Positions 15,465 through 23,525 of a stretch of 64,000 nucleotides of DNA are shown here, piece by piece. The notes below the pieces were generated by a model. That model made no database searches. It was not told the origin of the DNA and saw nothing but the letters and a program-made list of their open reading frames with translations. The position numbers were made by a program, and so were the translations under genes. The number at the start of each line of letters is the position of its first letter. The first letter of the stretch is position 1. Origin of the DNA: Niveibacterium terrae (GTDB lineage: Bacteria > Pseudomonadota > Gammaproteobacteria > Burkholderiales > Rhodocyclaceae); contig NZ_CP172404.1 of assembly GCF_048213115.1 (NCBI RefSeq), positions 1,922,001 to 1,986,000 on the forward strand, in the 5' to 3' direction.

Positions 15465-17471
15465 TCAAGCTTCGCGTCCGCGCACAGGAGGGGGCGCCTC
15501 CAGAGTGTCGAACGCATCGAGTTCGTCCTGTTCGGCAGCGGACGCAGGCGGTGCGTTACGCGGAATGCGCACGCAGAAGCAGGAGCCCGCACCCGCGGAA
15601 CTCTGCGCGGTGATGTCTCCACCGAGCCTTTCGGTCACGATCTGGTAGCACAGATACAGCCCCAGGCCAGAGCCGCCCTGGCCCAGACGGGTCGTAAAAA
15701 AGGGCTCGAAGATCCGGTTCAGGTTTTCCTCGGCGATGCCTGTGCCCTCGTCGCAGACCGTGATCCGTACGCGATCGTCTCCATCCCCGGTCAGGCTCAC
15801 CCGGATCTCTCCTCCCGTCTCCGGATAGGCGTGCACGGCCGCGTTCATGAACAGATTGGTCAGCACCTGCCCGAGCGGGCCCGGATAGCTGTCGAGAAGA
15901 CAGGTCCGGCCCTGAAGTTCATCGCTGAGCGAGATCCGGCACCTGAGCTTTCTGAGCGAGGGTTCGACCGAGATCACGACGCTGTGCACGACTTCTTGCA
16001 AGGAGAAGACGCGCCGTTGAGAGGTCGCCTGATCGACGGCCATCTGTTTGAAGTTCACGATCAGGCTCGCTGCCCGCTCCAGATTCCGCTCCACCTGCAA
16101 GGAGGCCTCCCGGCCCGCTTCGAGGAAGCGATCGAGATCCGAACGCTTGAGTCCCCGCACCCGTGCGGCCTCGACCTCCCGGGCCGCGTTGACGAAGCTG
16201 TCGGCGGCCAGCCGCGCATTGCCGATCGGCGTGTTCAGCTCATGCGCAACGCCGGCCACGATTCCGCCCAGTGCGGCGAGCTTCTCGGTCTGCACCAGCT
16301 CGTGGCGCGCGGTGTTCAGATGCGCAAGCGCCTCGCTCAGCTCGCGGTTGGCCTGCTCCAGTTCGGTCGTGCGCTGGACGACTCGGCTCTCCAGCGACTG
16401 GTTCAGTTCGGCAAGCTTGAGTTCGCGCTCGCGCACGGCCTCGCTCATGTGGCGCAGGCTCTGTCCGAGCAGGCGCAGCTCCAGGATAGGAAAATCGGGC
16501 CAGACCTCGGGGTGTTTGCCGGCCGCGACCTCCTTGGCTAGACCCGCCAGTGCTTCGAAGCGCGCGGCCAGCTTCAGCGAGAAACGCCGCCAGACCAGCA
16601 GGAAGAGCAGATAGACCAGAGCGCCCGAGATCACCAGCGTCAGCGACAGCATCACGACCGGCCCCCTGACCTGGGAGGCGGGTTGGCCGACCATGATTCG
16701 CCAGCCTGACTGCGGGATGGGCAGGAAGTGGGTCAGCAGCGCCTGCCCCATGAAGTCCAGCGCGCGCGGCTCCATTCTCCAGTCGTCGTCGGGACCGAGC
16801 AGGGTCTGGATGCTGAGCTGCTGCAGCGAGATCTCCGGATCGCGATGGGCGATGATCTGGCCGTTCGCATCGAGGACGACCATCTGGATGCTGCTGTCCC
16901 CCGCGGTCGCTTTGACGAAGCTCGAGAGCTGCTGCAGGTTGATTTCGCCGATGACGATCTGCTTCCCCGCGAACTGGGCGAGCGCGACGGTCAGCTGCCC
17001 GCTGACCGGCGACAGATAGACCGACGACCAGCTCAGGCTCTTGCTTCGCCTCGCCTGGAGCACGACGGGATTGCGCGCGACATCGAGGCCGAGCAGATCG
17101 CTGACCCGGCCGCGGCGGATCCCGATCTCCCGGATGTGGTCCGTCTCATCGACCACATAGATCGCCGAAAAGGTCGAGCCCGCGCGCACCTGAACATCCA
17201 GATTCCGGCTGCCCTGCTGGTCGCGCTGCAGCTCCCCGGCCAGTACTTCGACAGTCTGCCTCGCTTGAGCCAGGTAGTAGCTGGTCTGGGTTCCCAGCGC
17301 GCGGGCCACCGCGAGGTTGCGCTCGCTGACGATGCTCTCGATCCGTGGGACGAACCAGAAAATCAGCACCGACAGCGCACAGCCGCCGAACAACAGTGCG
17401 ATGAGCCCGACTCCGTTGAGCAGCAGGGAGCGAAGCGCGACCGCGTCACTGGAGCGGCGAAAAAACGCCAT
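15465..17471 (-). CDS. Membrane sensor histidine kinase with periplasmic sensing domain
   Basis: 668 residues. Order of domains: transmembrane segment (~residues 15-38), a large periplasmic domain of dCache type (~40-275), second transmembrane segment (~280-305), HAMP-like linker, coiled coil (LKLAELNQSLESRVVQRTTELEQANREL), HisKA with phospho-acceptor His in GVAHELNTPIGN near residue 414, and HATPase with N box (NLFMNAAVHAY), GTGIAEENLNRIFEPFFTTRLG and GGSGLGLYLC. All catalytic boxes are intact. It belongs to the family of orphan kinases without a receiver domain. The start overlaps the end of the binding-protein gene by 26 bases, which implies the two proteins act together. No response regulator gene is adjacent. 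Confidence 0.9.
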   Translation of the reverse strand: MAFFRRSSDAVALRSLLLNGVGLIALLFGGCALSVLIFWFVPRIESIVSERNLAVARALGTQTSYYLAQARQTVEVLAGELQRDQQGSRNLDVQVRAGSTFSAIYVVDETDHIREIGIRRGRVSDLLGLDVARNPVVLQARRSKSLSWSSVYLSPVSGQLTVALAQFAGKQIVIGEINLQQLSSFVKATAGDSSIQMVVLDANGQIIAHRDPEISLQQLSIQTLLGPDDDWRMEPRALDFMGQALLTHFLPIPQSGWRIMVGQPASQVRGPVVMLSLTLVISGALVYLLFLLVWRRFSLKLAARFEALAGLAKEVAAGKHPEVWPDFPILELRLLGQSLRHMSEAVRERELKLAELNQSLESRVVQRTTELEQANRELSEALAHLNTARHELVQTEKLAALGGIVAGVAHELNTPIGNARLAADSFVNAAREVEAARVRGLKRSDLDRFLEAGREASLQVERNLERAASLIVNFKQMAVDQATSQRRVFSLQEVVHSVVISVEPSLRKLRCRISLSDELQGRTCLLDSYPGPLGQVLTNLFMNAAVHAYPETGGEIRVSLTGDGDDRVRITVCDEGTGIAEENLNRIFEPFFTTRLGQGGSGLGLYLCYQIVTERLGGDITAQSSAGAGSCFCVRIPRNAPPASAAEQDELDAFDTLEAPPPVRGREA

Positions 17472-18540
17472 CTTTGACCTCGGCCATATGGGACGGGCGC
17501 ACCGCATCGCCATAGGCGTCAAAACTGACCGTGGACTGCACGCCCGGGAAGTTGCGCATCGCGAGCAGGGTTTTCTTCAGCTGCGTTGGATCCGGATTCT
17601 TCTCCAGCGCGTCCATCAGCACGTTGGCCGCGTCGAAGCTCGTCACGCCGGCGAAGCCGGGTTCCTGAGAGAAGCGCTTGCGATAGGCCGATACGAAGCT
17701 CTGGTAGCGCGGACTCGAGTCCTGGCGGTCGAAGAACTGTTCGAGCAGCATGCCTTCGACCGCGCGTCCGCCCAGCTCGATGATCCGCTCGGTCGAAGCC
17801 CAGCCTGCGCCGGCAATCCGCACCTTGCCGTCCTGTCTGCGCAGCTGCTGCGCCAGAAGAGCCGCATCGACCGAGTTGCAGACCAGCACGACGATCTGCG
17901 GGGCGGGGGCGAGCAGCGTGCGCGCGAGCTCGGCATAGTTCTTGTCTTGATGAGAGTCGAAGCGCGTCTGCTGAAGGATCTGTCCCCCTTGCGACGTGAA
18001 GCTGCGGCTGTATTCGCTGGCCCAGACTTCGGAGTAGTCGCGGTTGGCGATGTCCCAGATCAACGTCGCCCGCCGGTAACCGAGCCTGCGGGCATGAAAG
18101 AGCGCATTCGCGGCCGCGGCGCGCGCTGTGTCGCCGATCACGCGAAAAAAGTAGTCGTCCTTGCCGGAGAGCTGGGAGGTCGAGACCGTTCCCGACATCA
18201 GCACGAGCTCTTGCTCATTTGCCTTTGGGATGATGCTCAGCGCCATCGAGCTGGTCATCGGACCGATCACTGCCAGCGCACCGGCCTCCTTGAGTTCGAC
18301 CAGGGCTTTGCGCGCGACGGTCGCATCCTGCTTGTCGTCGCGCAGCAGCAGTTCGACCGGATGACCGCGCACTCCGCCGCGCAGGTTGCGCATCTCGACC
18401 GCCAGCTGCGCTCCGTTGCGCCCGCTCGTTCCCAGATCGGCGAAGCGACCGGAGGTGCCGCCGATGAAGCCCAGCCTCACCGGCTTCTGGGGGCCGCAGG
18501 CGAGCAAGAAAAGACAGCACAACAGCAGCAGCCGACGCAT
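17446..18540 (-). CDS. Periplasmic ligand-binding lipoprotein (LivK/Peripla_BP_6 family)
   Basis: 364 residues. Lipoprotein signal MRRLLLLCCLFLLAC with lipobox LLAC. The mature part has the branched-chain amino acid receptor fold: VRLGFIGGTSGRFADLGTSGRNGAQLAVE, ALAVIGPMTSSMALSIIPKAN, and TSFDAANVLMDAL. Such proteins bind amino acids, amides or aromatic acids in the periplasm. No ABC permease or ATPase genes are present; instead the downstream gene, overlapping by 26 bases, is a sensor kinase. The likely role is ligand presentation to that kinase rather than transport. The ligand is not predictable. Confidence 0.88.
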   Translation of the reverse strand: MRRLLLLCCLFLLACGPQKPVRLGFIGGTSGRFADLGTSGRNGAQLAVEMRNLRGGVRGHPVELLLRDDKQDATVARKALVELKEAGALAVIGPMTSSMALSIIPKANEQELVLMSGTVSTSQLSGKDDYFFRVIGDTARAAAANALFHARRLGYRRATLIWDIANRDYSEVWASEYSRSFTSQGGQILQQTRFDSHQDKNYAELARTLLAPAPQIVVLVCNSVDAALLAQQLRRQDGKVRIAGAGWASTERIIELGGRAVEGMLLEQFFDRQDSSPRYQSFVSAYRKRFSQEPGFAGVTSFDAANVLMDALEKNPDPTQLKKTLLAMRNFPGVQSTVSFDAYGDAVRPSHMAEVKDGVFSPLQ

Positions 18541-18704
18541 GATCTCCCCCGAACAGAAGATAGTGGCAAATCTATCAGGTTTGCCCGCTTCCCATCCAGA
18601 AAGACTGTCGATTTCCTTCTTTGCGCTCGATCATGCGTGTCCGCCGTGGTCCTCGCTCCCGGAAGAGCGGGGGCCACGGCGGAGCAGAAGGCAGTCCGTC
18701 CGGC

Positions 18705-20096
18705 TCAGAACGGCGCGTCGATATCGACGACGTCGATCAGTTTGTGATTGACGAACTCCTTCAGACCCAGACCCAGCAGCTCGCGGCCATAGCCCGAGCG
18801 GCGCACGCCGCCGAAGGGCAGGTCGGCCTTGACCATGGTCGGGTGGTTGACGAAGACCATACCGGTCGAGATCCGGGCGGCCACTTTCGCGCCGCGCCGG
18901 GTATCCGCGGTGAAAACCGAGCCGCCCAGACCGAAGGGCGAATCGTTGGCGATGCGGACCGCATCGTCCTCATCCTTCGCGCGCAGAATCATCGAGACCG
19001 GACCGAAGAACTCCCAGTAGTAGGCCGGGTTGTCCGCGGTGACGTTGGTCAGGATCGTCGGCTGCACGAAAGCGCCCTGGGTGGGAATCTTTGGCCCGAC
19101 TTCGGTTGCAACGGCGCCGTGGGCGACGGCCTGGCGGATCTTCTCCCTGACCTCGTCGGCGGCGGTCTGCGAAGACAGAGGCGCGAGCGTCGTTGCCGGA
19201 TCGAAGGGATCGCCCGCGCGAAGCTCCGCAACTCCTTCCGTGTAGCGGCGCAGGAACTCGTCATAGACGGCGTCGACAACGATCATCCGCTTCGACGAGA
19301 CGCAGACCTGACCGCCGTTCCAGTGGCGGCCGAACACGGCCCACTTGACGGTCTTGTCGAGCTCGGCATCGGCCAGCACGACGAAGGCGTCGGCGCCGCC
19401 CAGCTCCATCGTCGATTTCTTCAGCGCCTTGCCGGCCTGAGCCGCGACGATGGCGCCGGCCTCTTCGGAGCCGGTCAGCGCGACACCGTGCACGCGCGGG
19501 TCGTTCAGGATCATCTCGATCTGCTTGCGCGTCGCATAGAGGTTCCTGAATACACCTTCGGGCAGACCGGCTTCGCGCATCAGCTGCTCGAAGGCTGCCG
19601 CGCTCTGCGGCACGTTGGACGCGTGCTTGAGCAGCAGCGTGTTGCCGGCCGAGAGCTGGGGTGCCAGGATCCGGGCGATCTGATAGTAGGGAAAGTTCCA
19701 CGGCTCGATCGCGAGGATGATGCCCAGCGGATCATTGACGAGAACCGCTTCGCCTTCGGCCGCGTCGGCGACCGGCAGCTTCTGCGGAGCGAGCAGCGAC
19801 TCGGCGTGTTCGACGTAGTACTCCATGATCCTGGCCGAAAGCTCGACTTCGCCCAGCGCTTCCGCATAGAGCTTGCCCATCTCCAGGGTCAAGAGTTTCG
19901 CATAGCGTTCCTTGTGCTCGCGCAGCAGGTCGGCGGCGCGCTGCAGGATCGCGCCGCGTGCGGGAAAGGATGTCTCGCGCCAGGCGAGGAAGGCCTGATG
20001 GGCCTTGGTTATCGCCTCGGCGACTTCCGAGTCGGTGGCATCCGGGAAAACCTTCAGTTGTTCGCCGGTATAAGGGTTGAGCGTTGCGTAGGCCAT
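18705..20096 (-). CDS. NAD(P)-dependent aldehyde dehydrogenase, succinate-semialdehyde type
   Basis: 463 residues, full length for the family. Class features: PWNFPYYQIARILAPQLSAGNTLLLKHASN (cofactor fold), GSEEAGAIVAAQAGKALKKSTMELGGADAFVVL with the catalytic Glu, GGQVCVSSKR with the catalytic Cys, and EFFGPVSMIL plus GGVRRSGYGRELG-like ends. The closest group is the Sad/YneI branch of succinate-semialdehyde dehydrogenases, which feeds GABA-type carbon into the TCA cycle, but related aldehydes are possible. It stands alone, with about 200 bases on its upstream side and 164 on its downstream side. Confidence 0.88.
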   Translation of the reverse strand: MAYATLNPYTGEQLKVFPDATDSEVAEAITKAHQAFLAWRETSFPARGAILQRAADLLREHKERYAKLLTLEMGKLYAEALGEVELSARIMEYYVEHAESLLAPQKLPVADAAEGEAVLVNDPLGIILAIEPWNFPYYQIARILAPQLSAGNTLLLKHASNVPQSAAAFEQLMREAGLPEGVFRNLYATRKQIEMILNDPRVHGVALTGSEEAGAIVAAQAGKALKKSTMELGGADAFVVLADAELDKTVKWAVFGRHWNGGQVCVSSKRMIVVDAVYDEFLRRYTEGVAELRAGDPFDPATTLAPLSSQTAADEVREKIRQAVAHGAVATEVGPKIPTQGAFVQPTILTNVTADNPAYYWEFFGPVSMILRAKDEDDAVRIANDSPFGLGGSVFTADTRRGAKVAARISTGMVFVNHPTMVKADLPFGGVRRSGYGRELLGLGLKEFVNHKLIDVVDIDAPF

Positions 20097-20295
20097 ACAA
20101 AACCTTCTCTCTCTGAGGGTTGATCCCGGCTTTCGCGCGTTTCATCTGATCGTCAGAGGCTTCGCTGCGGGTATTCGGGAAGGAGTACAGGTGTATTTAT
20201 AGGCGTCCTGGGCAGGCAGAGAAAGAAGGCTCGGGGCAATGCACAATCCCGGTTTTCGGGATGATCAATATGGAATAGGGCGGTTGGTTCCGGAA

Positions 20296-20793
20296 TCAGT
20301 GCGGGATGCAGGCGCTCCGTGCGGCATCGAGCCAGGCCGGGTCGAGCTCGCCGACATGCGAAGCACAGATCCGATGCTGCCGGTTCAATACCACCGTATA
20401 GGGCAGAGCCCCGATCCGGTTGCCGAAGCGCCGCATCAGCACTTCGGGCTGAGGTCCCGCGATCAGCTGGGGGTAGGTCGGAGTCTGACGCATCAGAAAG
20501 CGGCTCGCGTTGGCCCGGTCATCGACGGCGATGCCAAAGAACTGCAGGTCGGGATGGCTGCGGGCCTGCGCGAAGAGCAGAGGCAGTTCGCGTGCGCAGG
20601 GCGGACATTCGCTGCCCCAGAAGTTGAGCAGTACCGGGCGGTCCACGAAGTCGGTGAGGCGGACAAAACCCGACCCGTCGATCTGGCGCAGCTCGAAGGA
20701 GGGCGCGGGCGGCGACGCCCAGGCCTGAGCCTGGAGCGCCGCCGCGCAGATCGCGAGCTTCGCCGCGTTGGCGAGCGTGACGATCGTCTTCAT
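20296..20793 (-). CDS. TlpA/ResA-like periplasmic thioredoxin
   Basis: 165 residues with a signal peptide (cleavage near residue 26, AQAWAS). Thioredoxin fold of the TlpA/ResA branch: FVDRPVLLNFWGSECPPCARELP with the redox pair Cys63-Pro-Pro-Cys66, later the cis-Pro segment GALPYTVVLNR. Such proteins reduce disulfides in the periplasm, for example for cytochrome c or copper-centre assembly. The ATG shares one base with the stop of the TonB receptor (TGATG), so translation is coupled. The pairing suggests that the receptor's ligand or its own cysteines require a redox partner. Confidence 0.88.
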   Translation of the reverse strand: MKTIVTLANAAKLAICAAALQAQAWASPPAPSFELRQIDGSGFVRLTDFVDRPVLLNFWGSECPPCARELPLLFAQARSHPDLQFFGIAVDDRANASRFLMRQTPTYPQLIAGPQPEVLMRRFGNRIGALPYTVVLNRQHRICASHVGELDPAWLDAARSACIPH

Positions 20794-22967
20794 CAGTAGC
20801 TCAGCTTGACGCCGGCCACCACGGTGCGGCCGATGTTGGGCCCCCAGATATGGGTCACGTCGAGGTTGCCGTCCTTGTCCAGCCAGAGGTAGCTCTCCTT
20901 TTTGGCCTGCTGATAATCGAAGACGTTGTTGATGCCGACATAGGTTTCGACGGAGCGGGTCCAGCGGTAGGACGTGCGCAGATCGACGACCCAGAAGCCG
21001 GGACTCTTGTCGGCTTTGGGCGTGCCGTCGAGGTTGTAGCGCTGGCTGTCCTGGTAGTCGTAGAACTTTGCGAGATCCTGGGGCCCGGTATAGGTCGCGC
21101 GGACATTGACGTCCCAGGGGCCGGAGTCGTGATCGAGCGAGAGCGTGACGCGGTAATCCGGGCGGGCGAACAGGCTACCCTGGAAGTCGCTGGCGTTGAA
21201 ACGGTACTGGTAGCGCTCCAGGCCCAGGGTCAGCGCATCCGCGCTCGTCGCCTGCCAAGTTCCGACGATGTCGGCATTGTTGATCGTGTAGGCGCTCGCG
21301 GCAGGGCGCAGCAGGAAGTTGCCCGAGTTGGCGGTGTCGTCGATGAAGAGCGCGAGATTGCGGATGCGCGTGTGGTTCAGCGAAGCGGTGACCGCGAAGC
21401 GGTCGTCGGCATAGTTCAGCGCATAGGACAGGTTGTCGGACTTCTCGGCCTTCGCGCCCGAGCGATCGACCGCCGGAGCCGAGAGGATCGCGTGTTCGAG
21501 CTCGAAGAACGAGGTGGGCAGCCGATAGCCCTGACCGGCCGCGAAGCGGCTGGACAGCGTTTCGTTGTGATGCCAGAGCAGGTTCAGTCTGGGGGTCGCC
21601 AGCCCGCCGTAGACGTTGTTCCGGTCGTAGCGCAGGCTCGCGTTCGCTTCGAGACGCTGATCGAAGAAGGTCTGATAGGCCTGCAGGAAAGCGCCCGGAG
21701 TGCGATAGACATAGGCGTCGGCATCGGTGCGTTCGACGCCGAAGGTCGGTGAAGAGGGGTCTTCGCTGACCGAGCGGCTGTGCAGGTCTTCGTAGCGGTA
21801 GACGAGGCCCGCCGTGACCAGGGTCTTGCCCAGAGGTGCCTGGACGCTGCTCTCCAGATAGTATTGCTTCTGCCGGCCGAAGTAGTCGGCATCGCCGCCG
21901 TACCAGGAGTCCTGTTTGTGCCGGGCATAGCCGAGTGCGAAGCGCAGCCGTGCTTCGCCGAGCTGGCGCTCTGCTGTGCCGGCAAACTGGTCGCGCTTTG
22001 TGAAGATGATCTGCGCAAGGCCGAAGCGGCCGTCGTTGTAGGGGCTGGAGAGCGATCCGTCAGCCGGCACGACCCAGCTGTCGGCGTTCGGCGCGCCGTG
22101 CGGGCCCTGGCTGAAGTCGAAAGGGTTACCGCTGGTGCTCGCGCGCACTGCGTCATAGTCGTTGCCCAGCGGGCCGCCCATCCGTTTCTCGTCGATGTGG
22201 TCATAGCGGGTCTTGATCTTGAAACCGCCGACATCGTTCAGGAAGAGGCCAAGCCCCGCCATCTTGCGGTCGTAACCGGAGTATTGGGACAGCCCGGTTC
22301 CGACGCCATCGACGCTGTCCTGGCGTGCCAGGCTTCCGGTGAAGCTGAGCGCGCCACCGTCGAAGGTCTTCGCGCCATAGGCCGAGGCGCGGCGAAAACC
22401 CTTGTCGCCGCCGCTCAGGTCCATCTCCAGCGAATCCTTGCTCGGGCGCTTGGTCACGAGGTTGACACTGCCCGCGAGCGACTCGGGCGCGATCAGGCTC
22501 GTTCCCGCGCCGCGCGAGATGTCGACGCGTTCCAGGCCGTTGAGGCCGACCATGTCGAGGCCATAGGAGTTCGAGACCGACGAGAAGATCGGCACGCCGT
22601 CGAGCAACAGCGTCGTGAAGCGGCCGGGAAGGTTGTTCAGTGTGATGTTGCGAACGTTGCAGACCGAGCACTCGACCTGAACGTCGATGCCGGGCCGGTG
22701 TGACATCAGCTCGGTCAGGTTGTTCGCGCCGGTCTTTTCGATCTCCCTGGCGTTGATCGTTTCGGTCTTGACGATGTCTTCGCGCAGTGCGCCCTGCTGG
22801 GTTGCGCTGGGGCGACCGACGACGACGATCGCTTGAGTCGTCTTGGGGCTGGAAGAGTTGGATGCGGCACTATTTTGCTGTGCGTCGGCGGACTCGCTGG
22901 CGTGGGCGAGCAGCGGGAACGCGAGGGCGATGGCCATGGCCAGGCCATTCGGTTGAGTACGAAACAT
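20793..22967 (-). CDS. TonB-dependent outer membrane receptor
   Basis: 724 residues. Signal peptide 1-24. TonB box region around TQAIVVVGRP. The plug domain (~55-165) contains an unusual Cys pair VECSVCNVRN (Cys100, Cys103) and the segment LPGRFTTLLLDGVPIFSSVSNSYGLD, followed by RVDISRGAGTSLIAPESLAGSVNLVTKRP. The remainder is a beta-barrel ending in an aromatic strand (GVKLSY). The receptor imports a ligand across the outer membrane using TonB energy. The neighbours (DUF2946-like gene upstream, thioredoxin downstream) are reminiscent of copper-related loci, but the receptor does not resemble OprC closely and no Fur box is visible upstream. The ligand is therefore undetermined. Confidence 0.9.
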   Translation of the reverse strand: MFRTQPNGLAMAIALAFPLLAHASESADAQQNSAASNSSSPKTTQAIVVVGRPSATQQGALREDIVKTETINAREIEKTGANNLTELMSHRPGIDVQVECSVCNVRNITLNNLPGRFTTLLLDGVPIFSSVSNSYGLDMVGLNGLERVDISRGAGTSLIAPESLAGSVNLVTKRPSKDSLEMDLSGGDKGFRRASAYGAKTFDGGALSFTGSLARQDSVDGVGTGLSQYSGYDRKMAGLGLFLNDVGGFKIKTRYDHIDEKRMGGPLGNDYDAVRASTSGNPFDFSQGPHGAPNADSWVVPADGSLSSPYNDGRFGLAQIIFTKRDQFAGTAERQLGEARLRFALGYARHKQDSWYGGDADYFGRQKQYYLESSVQAPLGKTLVTAGLVYRYEDLHSRSVSEDPSSPTFGVERTDADAYVYRTPGAFLQAYQTFFDQRLEANASLRYDRNNVYGGLATPRLNLLWHHNETLSSRFAAGQGYRLPTSFFELEHAILSAPAVDRSGAKAEKSDNLSYALNYADDRFAVTASLNHTRIRNLALFIDDTANSGNFLLRPAASAYTINNADIVGTWQATSADALTLGLERYQYRFNASDFQGSLFARPDYRVTLSLDHDSGPWDVNVRATYTGPQDLAKFYDYQDSQRYNLDGTPKADKSPGFWVVDLRTSYRWTRSVETYVGINNVFDYQQAKKESYLWLDKDGNLDVTHIWGPNIGRTVVAGVKLSY

Positions 22968-23045
22968 GGGCTACCTCTGAATGTGACAATGCAAGACGCC
23001 TGCGCGGCCGGCGGCTGCGCAGGCGAAATCGAATGTGCGGGGGAT

Positions 23046-23378
23046 TCAGAGGAAGAGCGGAGGACCCCGGTTGTTGGGCCCCAGGCGGGCCGCAGCATGG
23101 GAAGCGTGAAGCGGGGAAGGGCGCAGCGCGAAGCTCAGCCCCGGCAGAAGCGGCAGTGGCTGAGCGGCCGCCTTCTCGGCCGACTCGATCTGCGAGAAGG
23201 CCTGGCACAGCTGACACGGCGCGGTCGAGTGCTTCTTGCCCCCTTGCTGCTGGGTCTGCTCCGTGCCGATGTGGCTCAGGCCATGCAGCAGCGCGCCCTG
23301 CTGCGCAACGAGCAGCATCAGCGGGATCAGCAGGGAGCGGAGCACCTTCAGCAGAGAAGGGGCTTCTGGACGAAACAA
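23046..23378 (-). CDS. DUF2946-like small exported protein
   Basis: About 110 residues. A hydrophobic start (LRSLLIPLMLLVAQQGALLHGLSH) is followed by a short His/Cys stretch (KKHSTAPCQLCQAF) and a tail ending NNRGPPLFL. This arrangement matches the DUF2946 group, small proteins often found beside copper-related TonB receptors. There is no ATG in the region: TTG or GTG codons at 23480, 23378 and 23345 are possible starts and none has a good ribosome binding site, so the 5' end is uncertain. It lies 78 bases upstream of the TonB receptor and on the same strand. Confidence 0.55.
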   Translation of the reverse strand: MFRPEAPSLLKVLRSLLIPLMLLVAQQGALLHGLSHIGTEQTQQQGGKKHSTAPCQLCQAFSQIESAEKAAAQPLPLLPGLSFALRPSPLHASHAAARLGPNNRGPPLFL

Positions 23379-23525
23379 TCGGGGCAAGGCGCGTGACTCG
23401 TGTTTGGGGGGACTGCTGCCGCCGTCCAGGCCGGGTTGCAGAACCCTTTCAGGATACAGGAGTCGGCTCAGAGCCTGCAATTCTCTGCAAGTTCCCCGGC
23501 GTCGAGTTCAGACCTTGCGCAGCGC

